Source: Phylloscopus collybita (lineage: Eukaryota; Chordata; Aves; Passeriformes; Phylloscopidae). From it: DNA of 64,000 nucleotides. The notes below the pieces were generated by a model. The model was not told the DNA's origin, ran no database searches, and saw nothing but the letters and a program-made list of their open reading frames with translations. A program made the position numbers and the translations under genes. The stretch spans positions 12,468,001 through 12,532,000 of the forward strand of contig JAJNNQ010000006.1 of NCBI GenBank assembly GCA_027886175.1, given 5' to 3'. Positions 1 through 12,000 of the stretch are shown here, piece after piece. Positions within the stretch are counted from its first letter, which is position 1. Every line of letters begins with the position of its first letter.

Positions 1-697
1 TTCAGAAAAATGCAGAGAGCTGTAGTAGCTGGGATCACACACTACAGATAGGATGGGTGGGTAATGGGCACTAAACATCCTGACATTCAAGGCCAAGGTG
101 GTAATGGGGAGTTCCTGGCTCCCAGGCCTGTGGTCAGACCACAGGGTTTGTGTTCAGCCCTGTTCCCTCCTATCCTCTCACCCCTTCTGCCCCCACCTGC
201 ACCCAGAGCTAATAACCGAAACGCACCTCCGAGGAAGAGCAAGTCACCCAACTTGTTCAACGAGCTCCTGCTGTGGGTTCTTTCCTTTTACCCCACCTCT
301 GAATGTGAATGAATAAACAGTGTGCGGTGAAGATGCTGCCAATGCAGCTCTAAATTCTGCATTAAACTGATCTGAGCCAGCTTCAGTGGACAGCATAATG
401 CTATGTCTATGCAAAATATTTTCTACTTCAAAAAAATGCCATTTTTTTAATGGAAGTTGCCCTTACTTAAGGGAATAAGGGTGCCAATAAAGAGGATTTG
501 TCATGAATGTGAGTTGGAGACACAGCTTTCAAGATGACTAAATGTCTTGATAAATGCAGTTCTAAGGAAAAATGCCTGTTAAATGTGATCTACTCAAATG
601 ATTTTCAGAATTATATAGCCAAAAGAACGCATCAGTCTCTCTTAAAATGCCAAGAGTTTTTGTTGCTAGGGACTATAGGTACTTCGTGGTTTTGTCT

Positions 698-753
698 CTC
701 TCTCTCTATATATATATATTTAATATATATATATATTTTATTTTTTTTTTTTT
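698..753. repeat. (TC)n-(TA)n-poly(T) low-complexity tract
   Basis: A TC dinucleotide run passes into two TA runs separated by TTTAA and ends in about 14 T. It is a simple repeat in intron sequence and likely length-polymorphic. Confidence 0.85.
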
Positions 754-3700
754 GAAAGCCTGAAAGCTGAAAACAACTTCTGGCACCAAAACGTGGTCTG
801 GATGATGATGTAACACTTAGTGCAAGTATGCTCCATGGCCTTGCAAGCATAGGGGGTACCATCCCCTTCATACACTGAAAGTAATTGCTTAAACTCCTCC
901 CCAAAACCCACCCAAGCACCCTCCTCCCCCACTCTCCCTTCCAAACTAGAGCTTGCATAGCAGTAGAAATAAGGGGTTTGACTGAAACAGCGGGTATTTG
1001 TATCAGAGTAGGAGGCAACCTTGAGTACTGTCTTTTATTGGCTAATACAGGAAAAACAGAAAAACACAGTGTTAATTAAATTGTTTGTCTCCCTGTTGCC
1101 AAGTGATTTGAAAGATGTGCCATAACTTGTATGCCTGTGAGATTTCATTGTGTTTTGGTGCATATGCAGGGATTCAGAGAAACAGTTAACTAGGGAGAAG
1201 ACCAGGCTTACCACACATCATGACTGCACCCTGAAGAAAGCAAATGTATTCACACACGTGTTTAAATTAATATTCCTGGCCCACCCAGATAATGATGATA
1301 ATGAGGGAATTTTTTAAATAAAGTTGCAGCTCTATTACACAAGCTGAATTTAGCGTGATGTTGCGTTGCCTGTAAGTAGTCAAAATAAGATGGTATTTAC
1401 CTTCTCTTATGGGGAGACCTCTTTTAATTAACTTTAGTCATCTTTAAAATGTTTTTTCTGTTTTACACACTCCACACTCTATGTCCCTTTTTAGGTAGGT
1501 GGCTTTGAGGTTTTCTTCCTACTTAAGGTCAACCTCTTTTTTGCATCCTTTGTCTTTTCTCTTACTTTCCTGTTGCTCATGCTGATTTACTCTTTCTGGT
1601 TTAGAAGTTCTCTTTTCCTCGGTTTTTTAGGTGTTGAGGAACCTCTGTACTTCCCCATCACCAGCACTCTGTCTTTCTTTTCAACTTCTTGCCAAGGTAA
1701 CATACATTAGGAGCTGATCAGAGGTGCAACACAGCGCCACTGCCCATTGCCTCAATTTTTATTTTCTTTTTTTTAAAGTTACTCTTTAAAATTGTTATTT
1801 TTAAATGAAGGTATCCATATTCTTGTGTTTCTCCATAGAGTTACTAGCTTCTTTCTTCTTTGTGGACTGGAGGATAGGGATAGGGATGAGGAGCCCTGCA
1901 GCAGTGGCCCTGCTTTTCCCCTCACATTCACCTGCTCTGGCACAACGTCCCTGCCCCTGGCCCAGGGGCGGCAGTAGCACTGCGGACCAGCAAGTGAAGG
2001 AGAAGAAAGACTCAGCTCTTTCCTCTCCTCAAGTCCATGGAGTTACAGGAGTAAGAGGCAGTCCTGTTCTGCTCAGATGCTGGGGGAAGGTGTGGACCAC
2101 AGTCTTGTTATCAGTGTAGAGATGGCATCTTGGCTCTTTCAAAGCATTGATTAGAGGGAAATGCTTTAACAACAGGCAGAGAGGAGAAGGGTTTGTGTCT
2201 AGTGATGCCCCATGGGGACCAGAAAGTCAGGCACAGAGCTGAAAGCAGCAGTATTTAAAAACCTGCTTCCTGCTGGCAGCTCCGTCTCTCTTGTATTCTG
2301 ACTTTGCAGAGCTTTTGGGTGTGGTTCACTTTGAAGTTTGAGGCAAAAATGGAATACTGAAGGGTAATAGCTCTATCTAGTCAGTGTTCTACATTGTGTA
2401 TTTAATGTAAGTCTGTGTAGTATGTAGAAAACTCAAGCCATGCTAGGAACATTTGAAGTGCTCTGCTGTTCCATCATGCACACCCAATGGGGGGAAAAAA
2501 CCAGCCCTTCCCAAAGTCTCATTCAAACCTCCCCACCCCCTCTCACTAAGACACTTACAAGTAGTAATAGCATACCAGAAATGAATTGCACTTGAATTCT
2601 GTGGTTTAGACTTCAGGCTTTATTTTTGTTGTGATTTAAAACCTGTAATTCTATGATGCTTATTCCAACTTCAGATGCTCAGGGAAATGCAGTGATTGAG
2701 TTCTCTTAATAACATGAACAAAACTTACCTTGATGATTTTATCCCTGTTAGTTCAAGAGCTTTCTCTAATAATGGTCAGAACCTTTCATTTTCTGCAAAG
2801 ATGTATTTGATCTGCCCAATGATAAATCCTTGCTTTTGAAATGGGCAGCTCTTCTCTCCCCTTCTGGTTTTGCTTCTCTTGTGGCACCACTATTGCCTCT
2901 CATGATTCAGTTTATTGGTGTAATAGAATCAAATTCTCCAGTTTGTCTTTAGTCCCTTATCTTCCCTTATCCTCATAATCCTTTTTCTCTGCTAATTTGT
3001 TTCTTTCTTAAATTTAAATGGCCTGCTCATGTTTACAGAGATTGAGAACACTTTGGTAGCAGAGGAGGGTGGTGGATGCAAGTATGAACTTTTTCTCTAA
3101 AGCGCATCTTGTCAGTGACTTTTGTCACCTGGAGATAGGTCTGGTGTGTTGTGCTTCTCCAGGATTTTGAGGTCTGGTTGCTTAATAGAACCATTTTTGT
3201 GAAGTGTGATGAGATTCAGATTGCAGTATGTCCTTTGAAGCTGCAGTGGCAATGACCATTAGTCTTGTTAAAATACAGTTACATTGGTAGAAGGAATAGT
3301 GTCATGGTTTCTATATTTGAGTGCATTAATCACTGAACAATGTTCCCTTTCACATTTCTAATCATAAATTTAATTGCAAGGTTGATAACTTGTCTTTTTT
3401 TTTCTACTTATTTCTATGGTGCTATTTAAAATTGATCTTCCCATTCATTATTCTGGTAGAGTTTAAAATGGCTGCTAGCTATTTTGAGACCCGTGGCTTT
3501 GCTGATTAACTATAATGATTAGGGATGGTCAAGAATAGCTCGACAAGGACAGTATTTAGAAGTGCTGATTTGTTTAAATGATACCTTTTTGTGTCAATAT
3601 CCAAACCTGATAAATAGCCTATTGGGTGTGTCACCTCTTGATGCTGCAAGGATCATTTCCAGGACCTGACTGCAAAACAGCTGGTATTTGGGCAGTAACC

Positions 3701-5339
3701 TGAGATGGCAGGTGTGATCAAACTCTTCTGGCTTGGGAGCTGAGGGAAGGAAGATTTGGAACCATCATTTTATCCTGCACATGTGCACTGTAACTAACGG
3801 TGTTCCACCTTCCATGTTACCTTTCCCTACTTCTGACCCCATTCCTGATGGTCTTGACTCCTGTCAGCAGGGATGTTCTCAGGGGCTGTAAGTGCCATTT
3901 ATCAGGGAGTTGATGCTTGATAGGTTTAATTGCTGAAACACCTTCAAAATTAATTCTCTCATGTGCCCAGCCTTTGGTGGTTGTGCAGCCACTGATGAGC
4001 AACTCCTCTGCTTTTTTTTTTTTTTTTTTTTGTTGCTCTCAGGGTGTAGATGACATCTATTTTTCTAAATCTGACTCTTCTTCCTTGTTTACCTGCACAA
4101 TGTGCCCATTTGCAGCCCTGTGGTTGACATAACCCATTGGCCTGGGAGTTTGCTCTGAGTTGTGGTGACTGGTCAGACCGATCAGACCATGTTGCCTTCA
4201 CTGGTGTTGGTGTCAGTTCATTACCTTCATCACTCACTCTTTCTGCTCTGCTGCTTTCTTCTCGTGCCTTACAGTTTCTTAGACTGCTTAGTCCCCTGAG
4301 CACTGACCTGATGGCTGTTTAGCAAGTAGTTCCTCTTCTTGCAATGGGACTGTAGCCCATGGCTTCCTTCATGCAGAGGAAACAATGGCTTTTCAAGTCC
4401 TTGCTGTTTTGGTACTAATGTGATACTCAAATATGAATCAAATAAAGTTGACACATCTACCCAGCTTTCCCCATATTGCATGGAAAGAAAAAAAAGGGGC
4501 ATTGCATGGAAAGGAAAAATAAATGCCCCTTCTCAGGCTGTATCTCCTAGCATGAAGCTCTTCCCTGGGCACTGCAGGGGCCAGCACCTGAGCATAGGTG
4601 AGGCTGCCTGTCCTCCATCCTTCCCAGCTTCCTCCTCTCATCTGCCACCACATCGTGTCCCCCATGTTTGCCATCGTGTTGCAGCCCCCACCCTGGCACA
4701 TCGCATCAGGCCTTGGGGCATAACCTTCACGGTATGAGACACCTGGGATCTTTCAGATGTGGTAACGCAGAGCCCACAGCCTGCATGGGGAATACCTTGC
4801 TCAAATATTTTTCTTGAATTAAGCCATGTTTACAGATTGATAAGAAACACTAGAATCCCAGGGACCTTCAAAACAGAAGGTTATGGGGATTCTTGGGTTT
4901 GTTTTACTTTCTATATGAGAAGCAGCTATTATTTTCTTTGTAGATTTTTTAAAATAAATTTTAAATGAAGGAATAACTGTTACATCCAGTGATTATGTGC
5001 CAAAAAAAAAAAAAAAAAAGAGAGTTTAAAGCATACTGAATTGCTAAAGCAAAGCTTCTCTATACTATGAGATTCTGATACCAGCACCTTGACTTAAAAA
5101 CCCTTAATGACGGGGCTGTGTGTAGCTTATGAATTAAGTAACTTCGTGTACCTTTTCCTTTGGCTTGCAGCTGAAGGAAGCAAGTGCGCAAGAGGGCACA
5201 TTCTTTTGTTGTTGATAGCATTCCGCCTTAACGAGAAGGAATTTCTTGCCTATTGCCCACTGTTTGTGAAGTGGAAAGATATCACAAGTTGTATAATCTC
5301 TCTATATATCACTAGAGTTATTCTTTTTTTAACATTTCT

Positions 5340-5960
5340 CTCATGGGTTGGTCCGTCCTGCAACAGGTGCAGAGAATGCATGCTGCACCTACATTTTGTG
5401 ACACATCGGTGTGAAGTTGGGGGGGGGGCGGTGTGGCGGGGAGGGAGGGAAGGAACTCGAAGGAGAGAACCCCCCCCAAGTGAGACAGCAGCAGCAGCTC
5501 TGAATACAGCTTGGTTTGTGTCTCTCCGGAGCTTTGCTCAGCAACCAAACCCAGACTCCAGGTGCAGTATTCCCTCATCAGTCTGTGAGCATAGAAACGA
5601 AGCGTCCCTCCTCTTCTTCCTCCCCTGCCAAGAGTTTCTGGGTGGTGAATGTCAGTAGCTGGAGTTATTTTTAAAGGCAAGAGGTGAGGCTTGTCGTGCA
5701 AAGCTAGGAAGAGGGCGTTTGTTTGCTGAGCGGAGCTGACATCAAAGTGGAGATTGCTGCCTACTGGCTGCCTTATGCCAGGTAATCTTTAACATAGCCC
5801 TCAGTCCCTGAGATCGCAGCCCAGCCTGCCTGTGTGCATGAGAAACGAGCAGTGTTTATGATCCAGAAGATTGCTTTTGCAGTATTATTTACGTGAGCTG
5901 GACTTTGACATTTAAAAGCTCGCGCTAATCATCTTGCAAAACCTGCTTAGTGCTCTTAAC
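5340..5960 (+). promoter_or_regulatory. Possible internal promoter or alternative first-exon region of LMO7
   Basis: This is the only sizeable CpG-bearing stretch in the first 7 kb, with roughly a dozen CpGs (for example at ACATCGG, GGCGGTG, TGGCGGGG, CTCGAAG, AACGAAGCG, GAGCGGAG and CTCGCG). It includes a 10-G run and further G tracts at 5419-5449, and it ends just before the first visible exon. Donor-like sites occur at GAG|GTGAGG (about 5682) and CCAG|GTAATC (about 5780). Spliced to the 5991 exon, neither site gives an in-frame ATG, so any transcript from here would need a 5'UTR and a downstream start. This is inference from composition and position only. Confidence 0.25.
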
Positions 5961-5990
5961 TGAGCAACTGCTTTCTACTTCTCTTTGCAG

Positions 5991-6097
5991 GATAATATAA
6001 ATGTTTTTCTGAAAGCGTGTGAAAACATTGGACTGAAAGAAGCTCAGCTTTTTCACCCAGGAGATCTTCAGGATTTGTCCAATCGAGTTACAGTCAA
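5991..6097 (+). CDS. LMO7: LMO7 exon e1 of window: CH domain, middle helices
   Basis: 107 nt, entered in phase 0 after TTCTCTTTGCAG and left in phase 2 at GTCAA|GTGAGT. It encodes [19 protein letters not shown] followed by [26 protein letters not shown] and the PGDLQD segment are the typical CH-domain signature shared by LMO7 and LIMCH1. There is no in-frame methionine, so translation must begin upstream. The last codon (AA|A, Lys) is completed 30 kb away. Confidence 0.97.
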
Positions 6098-9000
6098 GTG
6101 AGTTTTGTGGTTTTGTTTTCTCCTTTCCCTTCTCCCTCTAAGCTCTTTCACAGTCTGGTTTTTTTTTTAATGTTTGCCTATGGAAAATTCTTCTTTTAAT
6201 CTATGAGCAATTCTGAATACTGTGGTGAGGGTTTAAGCCTTGTTAAAGCTAGTGGATAAGACTTGCAGAAATGTAATTAAAAATGAAGTATTATTATAAT
6301 AGCTTATAAGCAAACTAATTGTTAATGAATATTTACAACATTTAAAATGAGATGGAAACTGTTCAGCTTATTTTAGACTTGGAGCAAAATTGTTAAATAT
6401 ATCAAAAGCATTACTTTTGTTTAAGATTTGTGATTACCAATGTAAATCTGAAAGGCTGAGATGGTGCTTCTGATACTTACCCAAATGGATTTGAGGCTTG
6501 GGTATGGTGCTCCTAAAGCACTGCTGGTCTCGCCACTCCAAATATTAGTCAGATGTTTGTCTCTGAGTGCCACATCCCCTGTCAAAAGCTATGTGTGCAT
6601 GAATAGAAATTAAGTACTGAACTGCATGAAGGGTAATTGGCATCTTTATGGAGGTGGGAGTTTTCCTGTGAAATAGCAGTGGCTTGGTTCTGAAATATAT
6701 TTAGTGGATTTTCATATTTGAAGACTGCTGTGTCTCCTAATAAGAATTTTATTATCAGTTTCTGAGAGATTAAGGTGAAACTTTACTGTATAGACAGGTG
6801 TTTTAAGATAAATGAGTCAAGGCAAAAATCATCCTAGGGCATCTTGATCTGTTACACTATGAACAGTTTTGATTATATTGGGACAAAAGGGTGAATTTAC
6901 TGTCTCCAAAAAATAAGATCTTTAGTGAGTTTTGCTGGAAACCTGTCAAGTTAAATGTCAAGGACTGATTCCTGTGTTAAATTACCAGTTTTATCAAAGA
7001 GGAACAGGCAGTAATCCTCCTGTAAATATAAGGGAAAAAAACCGTGAAATGACATGTAACTGCTTTAATTAGAAAGAAATCTCTTGTAGGTGGATTGGGT
7101 GGTAGCCTGTTGACATACCCTCTGCCTGGTTTCAGAATGAAAGTTCGTACTGTTTTGAGGTGTGATGCGTGAGATGGCAAACGTGTTTTCCCGTCTTTGG
7201 CTCCTACCCGAAATGTAATTTCTAAGCTGTGTTTAGGGACTTGGCACCCTTCCAGGACGCTGGTATTCTCTCTGCTGGTTCCTACGTCATGCCAAAAGCC
7301 GGAGAGTTGGTAACCTCTGCTGTGCTCAAATTACCCACAAAGCCCTTGCAAGAGTTATTTTGGTGGAGGTTTGCTCCAAGGGTATGGCTGGGAAGGGTTG
7401 GAGGCGGTCAGGAGCTGGTGTTCAGCAGTGTCAATAGCAACAAGCTGGAACCCCAGGGAGGTCGAAATAGCAAACTGTTGTGCAAGGTGTGTTGTCCCAC
7501 TTGTCCCAACGTTAAACCACGGCACCCAGGTGAGGTCAGCTGTGAAATTCATCCAGTGGTCTGTAACCGAGGCTTTCTTGGGTCCTTGCAGCACCGCCAG
7601 TTCCCTTCCCGGCTCCGTGAGCAGAGAGTAAGGCTGGAATTTGAAGTTGTCACGAGGCAACAGGGGTTTTACATCGTACCTTCTCAGCAATGGTTTAATT
7701 AGTGTTTTTCAAAAAAGCAGATTTAACTATTGAGTACTTCTTATGGACAGCAATGCGGGGGGTCTGGGTTAGAGTCAAAAGGGCTGCCAGCCATACAACC
7801 GTGTTCTTGTAATTTGTTTCAGTGTGAGTTTGCTTCTCCACACATTATATATCATATGACAGTCCCACAGTGTGTATTAAATGCTTACACAGTAATTCAA
7901 AACTTCTGTATCTGAGCATGCTGTAAAGTGGTGTCCTAACTATAACAGCACTTTTGATGTATTTAGGAGGTTGGAGAGGGATGGAAGTTTTATTCCAAGA
8001 AATGAAGGAAATAAGTTACGCAAAGATAACTCTCTCTATTGAGAAGTTAATTATAGAAATAATTTTATTACCCAGAGGGAAATCTACTCTTCTGAGGATT
8101 TTCAGAGAGATTTATATTTGTGTCAGGAGAGAAATGCTATCTGATCAGGAATTTTATCTGATGTATCTTTTTATTATTTAATAGAAATAAGTAATTTCAT
8201 ACATTCAAGATGAATTACAAATACCTTCAAAACTTGTAGGATGCCAAGCCTCAGAAAAGGGGCACTATTTCATGTCTTGCTTTTGTGTTATCCTCTGTTA
8301 ACTGTAGTTTCATAATTAGAAGTAAATAATTTCTTGTCACAAAGAAGAAAAACTTTTCATCTGCTGACTTATTTAAAAGATTGCATTGAACTTTTGGATT
8401 TCTAACATTCCTAAGAAAATTCATTTTGCGGCTATCACCTGAGGCTAATTGCCCACATCTTAAAGCAGCTGTGATATGTTGTATGGGATAACATTAATAT
8501 GTGCCTGGAGCAGTGTGTATTTTGACACCGCAAGAGGACTGCTGTGTTCTGCTGTTGTACCGCTGTTAGCACAGTTATTTTTTTTTTCTTTAATCTACCC
8601 CAAATAGATTAAATAATAGAGGGAGTAAATAATATTTTATTAATTATTATATTAATTTCAGTGTGTTTTATTATATTAATTATTATACTGCTCACTAATT
8701 AAATAATAGATTAAATATTAATAGATTAATAAACTGTTGCTTAGAAAAGTCAGCTTAACAGGCTGAGGTGGCAGAGAACACGGTGCTGGTAGGACACATG
8801 CACGTACTGTCAGGTATGACAAGGTGCTTGATTTGCCTTGGATGTCGAAAATTGGTCAGAGGAAGATACCATTAAAAGGGTGGGTCTGCTTCTGCTGCTA
8901 AGGAGGACACAAGTGTTGTCATCTTATGTAAGAGCAAAACCAGCCTTTCACACTGTCTGGGAGGTTGAATCTTGGTCCCTGTCAGCTTGTTCAATTGATC

Positions 9001-12000
9001 TGACACCCCTGGTGCTGGGCAGGTCTTCAGGAGTAACACCTACCTTTTGAAGTGGATGAGCTCTGTGAAGTGGTGTTCCATGGGCTTCTCCTGTCCCTGC
9101 TGCCTGGCAGTCATGTGTGGTATCTCCTTTTTACCTTGTGGGAAGTCATAAGCCCTCAGGCTGTTGGCATCTCAGACTGCCATCCTGTTCCACTTGGGCA
9201 GGCTCCCTTCCAAACAGGAGAAGTTATTTTCTCCTTGTACTTTATTTCTGAGTGTGCTTGTTGCCTTTCACTGTACCTTCACTGACAGTACTCTGTCTAA
9301 TCAACACCAGTGCAAAGCCATTCAGAGTTACCAAACTCTGTTGTGTGGCACAGTGTTCTTATGTCAACTGAGTTAAGGTCAAGACCCTCATGTCCTCATG
9401 AACAGAATCTGTTCTGAGAAAATAATCTTTCTATCTGGTGAGGAGGCTACAGCTTTCACATGTATTTTGTTTTCTCCTGCAACTGAGATGATGCACAGGC
9501 ATGATGTGAAACCCTCCTCTATAATTACTAGAAGTAATCTGGGACAAGAGAAGCAAGAATCCTCTTACATACCCAGACTTTCAGTTCCAAGTGATTATGT
9601 GATTATACTTTTTGCAAAGAAAAAGCTCCTTAAAATTTTATTGTTTAGAAGTTTGTGAGAAAAAGACTGGCTAAAATTACTGGTTGCTGCTCCAAGCCTT
9701 GCAAACCTTATGCTTTGCCAGATCAGCAAGATTAGTAGTTGGGTGGTGTGGAAAAATGGTCCTGGCATGGATGGTTTCTTTTCCGCCAGTGAAAATGGGA
9801 GTGTGGATTAATGTCTGAGATTTATAGTTCAGTCTCTCTGTAAATCTGCAGAAGTTATTGCTCAGTGGTATAATATCAATATGTCATGTGTTCCAAGAAG
9901 GATCATCCAGATGGACTTATTCCTCACATACCCTGTCTGGCAGTCATATGCGTATCGTCTTGTTCAGTGGCTAGTTATTTGTGTAAATGCATATGTGTCC
10001 CTCTTCAGTTCTTTTGGTATATTTGATTTTTGTTTTTCAGCATAGAGTTTTATTGTTTCTAATTGGAAATGTTGTTTTAAAACCCAGCAACTAGTGAAGG
10101 TTTTTAAAATTTATTTATACTAATGCAAGATTGTCTTAATACTTCATTTGACTCCGTTTTGGTTCTTTCAAAGTAAGAATGTAATACAAGCTTAGTGACT
10201 CTCAGTTGTCAGCATGGTTGCTATTTAAAAATGTTAAGTACTTCCTTACCAAGCTCTTTAGGGATGACACACCCAGTTGTTCCCAGCTGTGGAAGGGTTC
10301 TTAATAAAATCATACCATGGAGTTAAAAGGGAGAGTTCACATAGGCAGACACCAGACCTCAATTCTGATGGAGTTTATCTCAATTATCAGTTTTAAAGGA
10401 GGCAGCTTTAACACTCAGACTGAGAGTGCAAATTCAAATTCGTCTTTGAAGCAAATTAATTCTTCTACATGAAAAAAATTATAATTCTTTAAAATGAGAT
10501 CTCCAGTTGAGGAATATAATTAAATTCTAATATTAAATCCAAAAAATGGATTCATAGATTAAAATATTAAGCTAAGGGAAAAAAAAGAAAATTCACTGCA
10601 AAATCCGAAATCGCCAATTTTTTAAAGCTACCACAGCCGTGAGTTCTGCTGTTGAAGTTTTATCATACTGATTTCATTTTTCAATAATAGAGCAAATTAA
10701 AATACCTGGCTCCCATTAATATTATTACTACATTGTTATATTTAGAGTATGTCTTGAATGAAACTCAAAAACTGAGGCCCCACCTGGAGCGCTGTGTCCA
10801 GCTCTCAGGCACCCACCACAGGACCTGCTGGAGTGACTCTGGGCGAGGGCCATGAAGAAGAACAGGGAGCACCTCTCATCTGAAGACAGGCTGGGAGAGC
10901 TGGGGTTGTTCAGCCTGGAGAAGAGAAGGCCCAAAGGAGACCTTCCAGTGCCTAGAAGGGGCCTAAAAGAAAGATGGAGAGGGACTTGTCACAAAGACAT
11001 ATAAGATAAGACAAGGGGTAATAGTTTTAAACTGGAAGAGGGTGGATTTAGTTTTAGATATTGGGAAGAAATTCTTTACTGTGAAGGTGGTGTGGCACTG
11101 GAATAGATGGAGCTGTGGATGTTCCATCTCTGGAAGTATTTGAGGCCAGGTTGGATGGGACTTTGAGCAATCTGATCTGGTATGGGGGGTGTCCCTGCCC
11201 ATAGAAGAAGGGTAGGAACTAGATGATCTTTAAGGTCTTGCAACCCAAACCATTCTGTGATTTTTTTTTTTTTCTTCCCCAAGACAGCTTAGAAGTACCT
11301 CATCACACTGCAGAACCTGATATTTGGATAAGCCTTCATCTTTTTACTGGCTTGCACTTTTTCCACATATTTACAATCAATCTTGTAATGTGTTAATCCT
11401 ATAAAGCAAACAGAAAACCCCATTGGAGAAATTTTGCTGAAGTGGCACTAAGTGCATACATGAGATGAAATAATAGAGCTCTGACTTTGGCCCTGCCATT
11501 TCAAAATTTTAGGCAGTTTTTAACTTAATCCATTAAATATTTCTTTAGCATAAACTTTTTCATGAATTCCTAAACAAAAAGCAATTCTGGAAAAATGAAA
11601 ATGCCGTGCTTTCTGTAAGACAAAGCTCTATAAAACTAAAGCCAACTGGAGAGAAGTAACAACTGTTACATGCCGTGTTCATCCTTGTGTTCCTGCATTT
11701 CAGCTGAGCTTTTGAGGCAGGCTCTCTATTTCAGTTCAGAGATATTGTTTTCTGAATTTAAAATACCACAAAAAAAAAAGTTGTTCAGAGAATAGATTCT
11801 TTCAAAATAAAACCTGAGAAAATTAAATAGTTGCTGTGTGGTGTGGCTGTAAGCACATACTCTGGACCTGTTGTTCCATTTGGAGCAGGATATATTTCAT
11901 GGGGTGTTCTTCTGATTATATAAGGGTGAGCTGTTATACAACCTTAAGTATTTTAAACATATGTACAGAATCACTACTTGGCATATTACAACTCTTGTCT

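Larger units (their letters stand above)
1..5990 (+). other. LMO7: LMO7 intron (3' part)
   Basis: No exon is supported here. The preceding CH-domain exon, which should encode a segment ending near STPIAGL, was not found, so it lies upstream of the window. Contents are a TC/TA/T low-complexity tract (about 695-753), poly-T at 4012-4031, poly-A at 5004-5020, and a G-rich, CpG-bearing patch from about 5340 to 5950. The ORFs here, including one of 183 codons at 5107-5658, resemble nothing recognised. Confidence 0.8.

Noticed and set aside
5107..5658. 183-codon ORF on + just before the first LMO7 exon
   Set aside because: It resembles no protein I know, has G/C-run-derived Gly/Arg and Pro stretches, and does not end at a usable donor in the LMO7 frame. 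It is best explained as chance.
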